Below are positions 45,783 to 56,204 of a stretch of 64,000 nucleotides of DNA, piece after piece; the first letter of the stretch is position 1, and the number at the start of each line of letters is the position of its first letter. The stretch lies in contig NC_088792.1 in NCBI RefSeq assembly GCF_011386835.1, positions 218,460,394 to 218,524,393 of the forward strand, read 5' to 3'. This DNA comes from Chrysemys picta bellii. Its lineage: Eukaryota > Chordata > Testudines > Emydidae. Below the pieces are notes generated by a model that was given only the letters and a program-made list of their open reading frames with translations, had not been told where the DNA came from and did not search any database. Made by a program: the position numbers and the translations under genes.

Positions 45783-45984
45783 CAGGAATCTCCAATTCGT
45801 TCCTCATGAATTCAGCTTTGAAGTCACTCATCCAAGGTGAGCATTCTTTCAGATTTCCAGGTTCTTTCTGGTCTTTCATTTTTGAAAGGAGAGAGAATGC
45901 AATTCTATTGAAGTCATCAGCCTTCATATCTAACAGCTTCGAGCCGCCTTTTCCAAAATGACTGCTAAAATCCTTCCCAAAGGT
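45783..45984 (-). CDS. PRKDC: PRKDC coding exon (FAT end)
   Basis: 202 nt. The acceptor is TTTCAACTTCAG and the donor GTATGC; it enters in phase 0 and leaves in phase 1. It encodes [20 protein letters not shown], a helical stretch, then [20 protein letters not shown] and LEIP. It matches the human [10 protein letters not shown] and [11 protein letters not shown] blocks. Confidence 0.96.
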
Positions 45985-46422
45985 CTGAAGTTGAAATTAA
46001 TTTACAGTAAAGGAATTAAAGTTCACTTCATACACAGCAAGATCACACTGTGCCTCAGAGGCACAGCACTGCATTTTAGAATGAAACTGATTCTCTAAGT
46101 GGGGATTTGTTTTTGGAATCCCTGGACGTAGTAATTAATTATTAAGACAAGTCCTCTCTAACATCTTATTTATACAAATAGCTGTAAGCAAATTATATTT
46201 TATTTGCCTATCATTTTATTTGTCTATAAAGCATCATGAACATCTATGACCCTGCAGTAAGAAAGAAATAAAATGAGCTGTCAAGGCCATTGCATTCTGA
46301 TTCCCATAGAGACTGTGAAATGAGGATTAGCAGAAAAATTCCCACTATGGAGGATCTGAGGAATATTCTAAGGTGGCTCAGACAACTGTTAGAGTATTTT
46401 TTTTATCATTTATGTTTTAGTT

Positions 46423-46863
46423 CAGAGGTGGGCAAACTACGGCCCGCAGGACCATCCTGCTTGGCCCTTGAGCTCCTGGCCGGGGAGGCTAGCCCCCGAC
46501 CCCTCCCCTGCTGTCCTCCCTCCCCCACAGCCTCAGCTCGCCGTGCCGCCAATGCTCTGGGTAGTGGTGCTGCGAGCTCCTGCCAGGCAGCGTGGCTGGC
46601 TCTGTCCAGGCAGCACGGCTGCCAGTCCTGGTGCTCTGAGCGGCATGGTAAGGGGGTGGGGAGGTTGGATAAGGGCAGGGGATTCTGGGGGGCAGTCGGG
46701 ACAGGGAGCAGGGTGGGTTGGCTAGGGACTGGAGTCCTGGGGGGGGTGGAGCGGTTAGGGGCAGGGGGCCAGGCTGTTTGGGGAGGCACAGCCTTCCCTA
46801 CCCGGCCTTCCATACAGTTTCAGAACCCCAATGTGGCCAGGCCAAAAACTTTGCCCACCCTTG
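46423..46863. mobile_element. hAT-type element, 441 bp
   Basis: It begins CAGAGGTGGGCAAACT and ends ACTTTGCCCACCCTTG. An exact 8-bp direct repeat TTTTAGTT lies at 46415-46422 and 46864-46871. Same family type as 18311-18970. The GC-rich interior makes spurious open frames on both strands. Confidence 0.92.
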
Positions 46864-46917
46864 TTTTAGTTGAAAGCTTTTTTGGCTTTGAGTTTAGTTT
46901 TCTTTCTTGTTTGGTTA

Positions 46918-47790
46918 CTAGATTAATAGATTCTAATGCCAGAAGGGACCACTGTGGTCATCTAGTCTGACCTCCGGTATGACACAAACCATAGAACGTC
47001 CCCAAAAGAATTCCCAGAGTAGATCTTTTACTAAAACATCCAACCTTGATTTAAAAATTGTCAGTGATGGAGAATCCACCACAATCCTTGGTAAATTATT
47101 CCAGTGATTAATTACTCTCACCGTTAAAAATTTACACCCTATTTCCAGTCTAAACTTCTAATTCAACTTCCAGCCATTGGAACATGTTATATCTTTCTCT
47201 GCTAGACTGAAGAGCCCATTATCAAATATTTGTTCCTCACTGCAATCAAGTCACCTTTAACTTTCTTTTTGTTAAGCTAAATAGATTGAGCTCCTTGATT
47301 GTATCTCTACAACATCCTTATTGAATTGTGGACATCACAACTGGACACTGTATTCCAGCAGCAGTCACACCAGTGCCAAATACAGAGGTAATAACCTCTC
47401 TGCTCCTACTTGAGAGTCCCACTTATGTTTCGCAAGATCGCATTAGCTCTTTTGGCCACAGCGTCACACAGAGCGCTCAAGTTCAGATGATTATCCACCA
47501 TCACCCCCAAATCTTATTTCAGAATCAGAGTCCCCCATCCTGTAAGTATGGTCTACATTCTTTGTTCCCAGATATATACACTTATATTTAGCCATTCTAA
47601 ATTCCTTTTTTTTTCCGCGCCCTGTTAACTAAGTGATCTAGATTACTCTGAATTGGTGACCTGTCCTCTTCATTATTTACCACTCCCCCATTTTTTGTTT
47701 CATCTGCAAACTTTATTAAGTGATGGTTTCATATTTTCTTTCAGGTCATTTAAATGTGTATATCATTTACAGTGCTGCACTGAATAGAAG
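46918..47790 (-). mobile_element. CR1 LINE 3' region, 5'-truncated
   Basis: The minus strand carries CR1 3' sequence ending TTCTGGCATTAGAATCTATT. A fragment reads NHWNNLPRIVVDSPSLTIFK and SRLDVLVKDLL, the last coding part of CR1 ORF2. The right limit is approximate. Confidence 0.8.
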
Positions 47791-48165
47791 ATACTGTATG
47801 AGGAATGGCCCATTTAAAGATCTAAACACAGATATTTTTATTGTATCACAGTCACTTGGTAAAAGTAGGCTGGGCTGCACAAAAGTAAAACAAATTCCAC
47901 TGAAGACAAGATCAATGTAGTGTGTTCTGCTGCACATTTAATCAAATTTATGATTAAAAAGCCTCCTTTCTTTTGTGTGTTCTTGAAATATATCAGAATA
48001 TTTGTAATTTTGATGAAAATTAGTTAAACTAGCGAGGACTTGACCTAATAATTAATTGCAATGTGCAGAGATTCCAAACTCAAATCCACTAATCCCCATT
48101 AGAATGAAATTGCTTCTCTAAAAATGTAGTGCTGAAAACCATCAGCATGTTTAACATTTAAAAAA

Positions 48166-48168
<3 letters not shown>

Positions 48169-48216
<48 letters not shown>
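48169..48216. repeat. (CA)24 microsatellite
   Basis: 24 uninterrupted CA units inside a PRKDC intron; likely polymorphic. Confidence 0.97.
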
Positions 48217-48220
<4 letters not shown>

Positions 48221-48717
48221 CTTCCTTCTCTATTTCTTTGTCACTAAGTGCTCAGATATTTCAGGATTCTCTGCAGCGCCACAGCCATCAACAAGATCCC
48301 AATTAAACTGTCCATCTGATGCCACTAAAGCATTAGGTTAGGAATAAGAGGCCAGAGTACCACATAAAGTACATAGGCAGAAAGCTTTGGGTAGGGACAG
48401 AGGCAAATGCACTGGCATGTAAGCAGAGAGGAATGGCTGAACAAGTGTAAACTAATGCCTCAGGTGGGAACATTCTACATGGCAGAGCCGTCAAGAAGTG
48501 TCAGCTGAACTGTAACAAAACTAAAGCATCACAGATACTAATTAACAAGTATTAAAGGCCCAGTCTTAACTCAATCATTCATATGAATGAGGGCTGCAGG
48601 ATTGGGCCAGAACCTCCTATCTGATTGATACTGTCCTTTTTAACTTTCCAGTATAACCTTCCCATCCCATTACTCACCAACAGTATTCGATATCATTGAG
48701 AGGGATTTCATACATAC

Positions 48718-48861
48718 CTGAACGAATCTCTTTCTGAACAACCCAAGACCTGGAGCTTGTAAATCTCCTAAGTTTCTGTACATTCCTTCATACATTTCCT
48801 TAAGGTTATTTTTATTTCTCTGAGTTTTTCCCAACTCATTTTTGACATCCTCAACCCAATC
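48718..48861 (-). CDS. PRKDC: PRKDC coding exon (FAT)
   Basis: 144 nt, 48 codons, phase 0 on both sides. The acceptor is TGTATTCACAG and the donor GTATGT. It encodes DWVEDVKNELGKTQRNKNNL, KEMYEGMYRNLGDLQAPGLG and LFRKRFVQ, matching the human DW(S/V)xDV and APGLGxFRRKFIQ blocks. Confidence 0.96.
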
Positions 48862-49557
48862 CTGTGAATACAGAGAGAAAGGGCTGAGGACTGAAGAAAA
48901 TGATTTACACGCCCTCTCTTTTGTAACCCAGTCAGATGGTATTAGGTCTACTGATGATGTGAATTAGAATTAAAAAGTCTGCTATAATCATTTTAGAGCA
49001 AGCTGAAAGCTACAGGAGTGCTATGTAAAATGCTGTTTCTTATACTTTATTTTTTATAATGTTTATTACAGTAATGCCAGGAGGCCAACTGAGTGCAGGG
49101 CCCCATTGTGCGAGACACTGTACAAAGACAGAATAAGACAGTCCCTAACCTAAAGAGTTTAAATACACAAGACAGACATAAGTAGGGTTAAGGGGTATAT
49201 CGAACAAGCAGAAGGAACAATGCAATGATTGAAAACATTATGTTAGTTCTACCATATCTTCTGCTTTTGTTTTGTTATTTAAATCCTTTCACTGAGGTTA
49301 TATTAGGAGGGGATTAGCTAGATGAAGAGCTAAAGGGAAGGAGCAAGAATGGTTAGAGATAATGAGGAAGGGGCTAACAGCCAATCAGAACAGGGAGAGA
49401 ATGTTCAGAGTGAAAATTGCAGAAAGCACTCTAATGACATCATCTGTGGCCATCAATCCCTGACAATTCCTGCAACTGTTCTCCAGCATCAGTCTGGCTG
49501 GCTCCTCTCTGCATTGTCTCTCTCAAAGGCCACATGACTGAGGGGTTCCTACTGTAC
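48862..49557 (-). other. PRKDC intron
   Basis: 696 bp. An old repeat with GCAGGGCCCCATTGTGC and CACTGTACAAAGACAG lies at about 49090-49170; its relatives are near 1310 and 63740. Nothing else seen. Confidence 0.5.
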
Positions 49558-49645
49558 CTTAAAGAGCATCACTGGATTAGAAAGCTGTTCCAGGGCATGA
49601 ACAAAATCTTGAATCACTCCTCCTCTGTCTAATTTACTCTTTATC
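49558..49645 (-). CDS. PRKDC: PRKDC coding exon (FAT)
   Basis: 88 nt. The acceptor is TCTTTTGCAG and the donor GTACAG; it enters in phase 2 and leaves in phase 0. It encodes [20 protein letters not shown] and LSNPVMLFK, close to human IKSKLDQGGVIQDF. Confidence 0.96.
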
Positions 49646-50904
49646 CTGCAAAAGAACAGACCATCAGAATTGGGCAACAAAAGCTGCCATCAGCATATTC
49701 TTGTCCAGTCTTCGCACAAATACTATGTGTAAAACATATAAATGACAAATAAAATTCTGTGGGGCTCAGGGACAAGGAGGACTTGAGGATGGGAATTCTC
49801 TCTCAGGCTGCAGAGGAACATCAGTGCCTCTAATGCACTTAGGTCTGTCCATCTCTCTCTCTCTGCAACTTGTTATTATTTGGTATTTGCTAAGAGTCTG
49901 CTGTGAAAATAGCAACATTTTGAACTGGCAGCTCTCCAGTGGGTACAGCAATCGGCATTAACAAGACTGTATACATCCAGCACATGCCACTGAAGCGGTG
50001 TGTGGGTTATTTATTCTGAGTAGCACAAGAAGTGTGGACCTTTGCCTTCCTGTCTCAAACTAAGAAATAATGCAAAAAAGTCATGAGCAAAGACAAAGGG
50101 ACACATACAATAATAGTAATTTTACAAGGACTGTGTGATAGGCATTACAATGACATGGTAGTCAACTAAAACAGCTCTTGCCCCACCTACAGATGGTGGT
50201 GAAAAGCAATGCCAGGAAGACTGTGATGGCTCAGGGCCCTAGAATAAGGGAGCAGCGTGTTTTACACAATGGGAGCAACCTTCCAAAAAGGAAAGCCTGG
50301 GCACTCACCTCATTGCTCTTTTTGATGTACAAGGATAGTTTTTTTTAATTTGTTAAATTACTTTTTAATGAACAAGTGTCTTTGCTCATTTTGTTACATT
50401 TGAAAGATTATAAACGTCACGGCCTCACTTTCCTCTCTTTGCTAAAGGATCTTAGCAAACGTTAGCAGATATGAATAGTGATGTAACTGGAGATTGAGTT
50501 GTGGATTTCCCTCAACCCTAGCAGAGCAGACAAGGAAGGAACCTCACTCTATGATTTTGCACCTGAAACTTTATACTTCAAAAGAGCAGGAAAAGGCAAA
50601 CATTTTTCTTTTATGTTTTGTAGTTCATTTTTATAGGGCTGTGGGAGGCTAAGCATGAGCAAGGATTGTGGGTGCTCAGCACCTCTGAAAATAATCTAAT
50701 CACTTATTTAAGTTCTTAAATATGGATGTAGGTGCCTACTTTTAGGCACCCACATTAGAAAAGTTGGCCTAAGTACCTGTTTTTCCATGCCTTCGAACCA
50801 AGCACAGGAGATACCAGAATTTATCTAATATTTTCTATGCTTTTCACAGACTATCACATCCTATTAAAATCTTATAGATTTGTAAGCAATATTTCAAATA
50901 CCAC
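49646..50904 (-). other. PRKDC intron, little recognised
   Basis: 1.26 kb. The stretch at about 50640-50780 (GGGTGCTCAGCACCTCTGAA, TAGGCACCCACATTAG) resembles an old dispersed repeat. No exon. Confidence 0.45.
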
Positions 50905-51116
50905 CTTGCTACAAACTCCTTGTTCTTGTGGCCAGTTGCAGTGTCTTTGAAGGAATAGTTTTCACTGCTGATCAGGAAAGGATAGACGATCGCCTGTGGG
51001 TAGCTATTTGCAATCTCTTCTACGGTATGTTGCACAGCTACAGCTTCCTCTTTGTCAAGCACGGCCATCAACTGGCTAATCCAACCAATGAACTGCCAGC
51101 AGGGAACTGATGAAAT
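50905..51116 (-). CDS. PRKDC: PRKDC coding exon (FAT)
   Basis: 212 nt. The acceptor is GTTTTGCAG and the donor GTGGTA; it enters in phase 0 and leaves in phase 2. It encodes [40 protein letters not shown] and [20 protein letters not shown], then GHKNKEFVA. Highly conserved with human. Confidence 0.97.
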
Positions 51117-51810
51117 CTGCAAAACACAGACAGTGTTTTCACCTTCTGTATCTCTTTAAAAATCCAGACTACAAACAAAAGCAAACAAAACTACTCTGTG
51201 TTCCAAGTCAGCACGCAGAAACATGTGGAAAAATAGAGAACGTTAATTAGATTGCACAGAATGTCCCCTACCAAAGCAATCATTTTCAGTTCTTGATAGG
51301 TTTTCATCTGCAAACATTTATGTCTCATTGGCGGAGCCAAGTGAGGCCCTACACTCAACTGGATGGCATTTCTGTGTCTGATTGGATGTAACACAATAAC
51401 ATTTGCATGATGCATCTGATCAATTCCAAACTTTCAAGGAATGTTCTAGGCATCAATGGACAGAACCCTATTGATTTTGGGGAAACCTGGAAAACGGGGA
51501 GGAGAAAATTGGGAACACTGAGCTCCTGGTATCTGGTTAGCCCAAAATCAATAGAGTTCAACATAGCAGCTTTAACAGGTCTGTGTTTGATGTCAGCCAT
51601 TAACACCTTCAGGTATCACAACATGCCCTGAACTTAGCTCTGCCCTTTGCCTCAATGGAATTTAAAATGCTGACACCCTAAATGACTTATTCAGACAGAA
51701 AAGAAACAATAACGAACCCCTGATGAGTGGCTATTGTTTTTGTGGCATCTGTCATCTAGGACAGACTTCACCCATAATGTTCTAATGGGGAATTCATTAG
51801 AGACACAGTT

Positions 51811-52105
51811 CTTAGGGTGTGCCTATGCCAAGTGGCTACAGCAGCACAACTATGGTGCTGCAGTTGTGCCGCGATAGCCTCTGTAGCGTAGATGCTTCCT
51901 ACATAGATGGAAGGGTATTTTCTGTCAATGTAGTTACTCCATAAGAGGTGATAGCTCGGCTCATGGAAGAATTTTTCCATCAACATACTTGAGTCTATAG
52001 TAGGGTTAGGTTGAGCTAACGATGTTGCACAAGGTGCAAAATTTTTCATAGCCTTAAGTGATGCAGCTAGGTTGACTTAAGTTTTAGGTGTAGACCAGGT
52101 CCTAG
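51811..52105. mobile_element. DNA-transposon-like element (CTGGTCTACAC family)
   Basis: The reverse complement starts CTAGGACCTGGTCTACACC and shares GAGCTATCACCTCTTATGGA-type sequence with the copy at 31411-31653. It has opposite orientation to that copy. No open frame of its own. Confidence 0.6.
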
Positions 52106-52227
52106 TCTTCCAGTCTTGGCTTCCACAGATACATTCTCAGCTTAGTCGGGACAGGCAAGCTGCGATTCTGTTCCCATGATGCCTTCTCTTGCCAGCACAA
52201 ACCTATAGTGCAGACACAGCCTGCACC

Positions 52228-53144
52228 CAGGGGCAGCGAGTTATATACACTCGTGGTGCCGGGTCTCCACCAATATTCAGGGCCCGGGGGCCCAGCTCCA
52301 CCAATGTTTGGGGCCAGGTCTCTCCCCCGGCCCCACGCGCCTCCCCCGAGTGTCCCCTGGCCACTACTTGCTGCCCCCGCTCACCTCCCCTGGAGCCTGC
52401 AGCTCAGGCTGACTCTGCTCCAGTCAGCCAGCTCCCGGCATCAACTGCTGCCACAGGGTCCTAGTGCTCCCCATTCACCAATGGCAGGGCAGGCTGCCCT
52501 TACCCTGCCCTTCCGCCCTAGCCCTGAGCCTCTCCAACGCCTCAAACCCCTCAACCCCAGCCCCAGACAGAACCCTCATCCCCCCACACCCTAATCCTCT
52601 GCCCCAGCCCTGAGCCCCCTCCTGCATCATGAACCCCTCATCCTCAGCCCCACAGCTGTCACCCCACACCCCAACCCTCTGCCCCTAGCCCTGAACCCCC
52701 CTCCCACATCCCAAACCCCTCATCCTCAGCCCCACAGCCCTCACCCCAGCACCCCCTCCTATCCCCAAACTCCCTCCTAGAGCATACACACACACCTTCC
52801 TCCCCCTACACACACACACCCTCCTGCCACCAAACTCCCTCCCAGAGCCTGCACGCCCCCGCCCCCACCCAAACTCCGTCCCAGAGCCTGCACTCCTCAC
52901 CCCCTCCTGCACCCCCACCCCTTGCCCCAGCCCAGAGCCTGCACCCAGCACCCAAACTCCATCCCAGAGCCTGCACTCTGCACCCCTCCTGCAACCTAAT
53001 CCCCTGCCCAGGGCCTGCACCCCAGACCTCCTCCCCCCACCCAAACTCCCTCCCAGAGCCGTAGGCAGGTGGGGAGTGGAGTTTGGGGGGGGAAGGGGGC
53101 GGGTTCTGGGCACCACCAAAATTTCTACAAACCTGCCACCCATG
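52228..53144. mobile_element. hAT-type element, 917 bp, GC-rich
   Basis: It starts CAGGGGCAGCGAGTT and ends AACCTGCCACCCATG, imperfect 15-bp inverted repeats. An exact 8-bp direct repeat CCTGCACC lies at 52220-52227 and 53145-53152. The interior is a C-rich run of diverged units built on CAGAGCCTGCAC. The flanks resemble two halves of an older CTGGTCTACAC-type element. Confidence 0.8.
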
Positions 53145-53501
53145 CCTGCACCAATGGAAGAGATTTTTCTCAGTGGGATAGGAGCACCACCTTCCTGAAA
53201 AAAGTTTGGTTCTGTCAATGGAAGCATTCTTCCATCAAACACAACTGCATCTACACTGGGGGTTAGACCAAGCCTAAGATAGGAGTAGTCACAAAAGGTG
53301 GAGGGGGGGATGTCACAGAGGCCTGGCATGGGGAGAAAGGTGGGGTGTCATACCGAGCCCCTGGCATGGAGGAAAAGGGTTACAAGAAGTCCTTGAAAGA
53401 GAGGGATGGGAAACTTGTGGGGGAAAACGAAGGGATTCAAGGAACCCCTCGTGTGTACAAAGCATTTGGCTGACAGAAGTAAAGTGTGCAGCCCTCTAGT
53501 T

Positions 53502-54955
53502 CAGTGGTTCTCAACCTATTTATCATTGTGGGCTGCATATGCGGCCCACAAAGTGTTAGCTGGGCCGCAGGTTGAGAACTACCTAATTTCCCCCCTCCCC
53601 CCACAAACCCCTATGCTCAGTGCCCTCCGCCCAGAGACCCCTCCACAGAGTGGGGCCAGGAGCGGAGAGCTGGGTGTGGGGCAGGGACGCCGACCGCAGA
53701 CCCTGCTGCATGGGGACCCCGACCCCTGCTGTTTGGGGCCGAGGGGCAGCCAGGACGCCAACCCTGGACCATGCACCCCCTGTGCAGGGCTGGGTGGCAG
53801 CCGGCTGCCTGGACCCCGCTGCAGGGGGCCAGGCGGCAGCCAGAACCCTGACCCTGGACCCTGCTGGCACCCGCAGCAGGTGGCTGTCTGGAGCCTACCG
53901 CCCGGCAGGGGAGCCAGGAGCCTATGGCCTTTATTAGCACACAGCAGAGCTGGGTCACAGCTGTGTGCTAATTGGGCTGCATGTGGCCCATGGGTTGAGA
54001 ACCGCTGAAATAAAGGGTCTGGAAATGGCCAGTAGGGGATGGGCAGGTGGTCGCTGTCTGCTGCAGGCAGCCCAGGGCACACTGCAGCGTGGAGTATGCT
54101 CATCCCCCCCGGAGGAGACACATAGCAGTGGCTAGTGGGGAGGGACGTGCCCCCACATTTCTCCAGACAGACACCCAGAGGCAAGGAAGCAGCACTCCCT
54201 GTGGCGACAGCACTCTCAGTAATCCCCTTCCCTTTCCTCTCCCCACACCATCCCCTTTCTTCTCCACACTGTCCCCTGTTCCATTCCCCCATCCCCATGT
54301 CTTCCCCCATCCTACATCATCCCTCTTCTTTCCCCACTGCTTCTTCCGCCCACTACTCTCTTGCCCTGCCCCCACACAGGCACTCACCAGCTGTCCAGAA
54401 ATGGGACACAGCACACATAGAAGATGACGGTGATGAGCACTAGGACACAGGAGGCAGCGTCTTGGAGCTCCCTGCCAGCCTAAGATGAGGAGAGGGACAG
54501 AGGGAGCCTCTTCCCTCCCTGACAGTTAAGCAGAGTGGCAGAGAAATCGGGGGATGGAGGAGCTGGGGGGGAAAGGAGCGATGCCTGCTCAAGCTACAGC
54601 TGGCCGGGTTCCAGTGATATCTGGATTTTTAGCGTCCGGTCACCAGTGTTAACAGATACCTGGCAGTGTGTTCCTGCAGCGCAGGGAGACGGAGACGGGA
54701 GGGAGCAGGTAGCCGGCTGAGCTCCTTCCAAGCTACAGGGGACTGCTTGGCCTTTCCTGCTGGCAGGAGCACTCCAACAGGGCTGCATGAGCAAGCTCCC
54801 CCTCACCCGGCTCTAGCCCTGGCTTCAGCCCCAGCCCCTGCCTGACCAGATCGGCAAACTTTTAATTATTTTTAGCACACAGCTGCGGTGCTGGGCTGCA
54901 ACTGTGTGCTAATTCGGCCGCATGTGATCCATGGGCCACGTGTTGAGAACCGCTG
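53502..54955. mobile_element. Composite hAT-type element, 1454 bp
   Basis: It starts CAGTGGTTCTCAACC and ends GTTGAGAACCGCTG. The flanks CTCTAGTT (53494-53501) and CTCTAGTC (54956-54963) are an 8-bp duplication with one change. A second copy of the right end (about 53937-54007, ending GTTGAGAACCGCTG) lies inside, without its own target duplication. Confidence 0.85.
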
Positions 54956-55153
54956 CTCTAGTCTCATTTCTTCATTAACCAACTCAGCAGTTGACTCAGC
55001 AAAAAGTGCAATGCAACAAGTTCCCAACATCCCATTAAACTAACATACAGATTTACATAATAATCCAAAATTCAACTTGAAATAAAGGGATTCTGTTCAA
55101 TAAATATTTGGTTCACAATCCACTTTGCTGTCCCAGGAATGGAAGTAACTAAC

Positions 55154-55314
55154 CTCTCGCGCCATTAGGCCCAGTGTCTCTGCTGGATACCTTTCTATTA
55201 TTTGCAGGAGCCTAGGAAATTTTAGCCTGGCATCTCTGGAATTCAGTTTTAAAGCCTTTATCATTTTCTCCACTACAATGGCTGGGAATGTCTGTAGATC
55301 CAGAGCACTGACAT
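55154..55314 (-). CDS. PRKDC: PRKDC coding exon (FAT)
   Basis: 161 nt. The acceptor is TTTCTTGTCAG and the donor GTTAGT; it enters in phase 1 and leaves in phase 0. It encodes [40 protein letters not shown] and [13 protein letters not shown]. It matches human [15 protein letters not shown]. Confidence 0.96.
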
Positions 55315-56023
55315 CTGACAAGAAACGTTAAACAAAAATTATCAGAAACACCATCTTTTTTTCCATCCCTTTGATCATCTAAAACATTCATCTTTACTTT
55401 TAATTGTATTATCTGCTTTCTTGGTGCTCTGTAGGGAATTTTAACTTTTTTTGTTTTTTACTTTGTTCTGTTTCCCATTTGAAGACTTGTTTGAACTGCA
55501 CACATCACAAGTACGCGTATTCTTGGACTCTAAGCATTAGCTTTTATCAGGAAGCTGCATCATCTCTAGTATCTTTCCCATTTTATACACAGCATTGTCG
55601 TGGTCTGGGAAAGAACAAGAGGAGCAGCTGCTGGATAGGATGCATATCCCACCAGTAAGATGGAGACCTCATGACTCACTAATGGTGAAGCCAGAAGCAG
55701 CTGTCAGAAAGAACAAAAAGGATGTAAATAACATCACAGTTGAGGACAATCTGTTTACGTTTAAATTCAAGCCATATAACCTGCTGGGATTTCAGGAGCA
55801 GGGTGAAAGCTGATGTATTTTAGGTAAATCCTCCACAACAGGAGTTACTCGCTTGGTATTAAACACCACCTCTTATAAATTCTTCCATGTACAAGAATAT
55901 TTTCTTTTTAAATTTTAAATGGCCCACCTCTAGCCCCCGCATTTGACTGCTCTCTATTGGCACTCTCCCATCTGAAATTTGCATAACAGCAGGATGAGAA
56001 AAATATTTTAATTTCTGACTCAC
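55315..56023 (-). other. PRKDC intron, nothing recognised
   Basis: 709 bp, AT-rich; no element seen. Confidence 0.5.
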
Positions 56024-56204
56024 CAGATGAACCTTCTTCCTCTTTACGGAGATGCTTGTCACAGAAATCAACCAAAATCATGTAAGCATCTATGACTCCA
56101 GTCAGGTCTACATGCTCCATAGAGTGAGACTGCACCTCTTCTTCAGCCTTCCTCACTGCAGTGCTGAAGTACTGGAAAGCCTTCTTGTTCAGACCTGCTA
56201 TCAC
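56024..56204 (-). CDS. PRKDC: PRKDC coding exon (FAT)
   Basis: 181 nt. The acceptor is TTGCATTTCAG and the donor GTGAGT; it enters in phase 0 and leaves in phase 1. It encodes VIAGLNKKAFQYFSTAVRKA, EEEVQSHSMEHVDLTGVIDA and YMILVDFCDKHLRKEEEGSS. It matches human [21 protein letters not shown]. Confidence 0.96.

Larger units (their letters stand above)
45985..48717 (-). other. PRKDC intron with hAT, CR1 and (CA)n
   Basis: 2.7 kb. It holds a hAT element (46423-46863), a CR1 3' region (46918-47790) and a (CA)24 run (48169-48216). Confidence 0.7.
51117..55153 (-). other. PRKDC intron packed with DNA transposons
   Basis: 4 kb. It carries a CTGGTCTACAC-family copy (51811-52105), a hAT (52228-53144) inserted in an older element, and a composite hAT (53502-54955). 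GC-rich open frames on both strands between 52200 and 54800 belong to these elements, not to genes. Confidence 0.7.

Noticed and set aside
48169..48216. CRISPR-like or regulatory array
   Set aside because: It is a plain CA dinucleotide run, and the organism is a vertebrate.
52189..54443. Many GC-rich open frames of 60-240 aa
   Set aside because: They lie inside two hAT elements with target duplications, on both strands, with repetitive low-complexity sequence.
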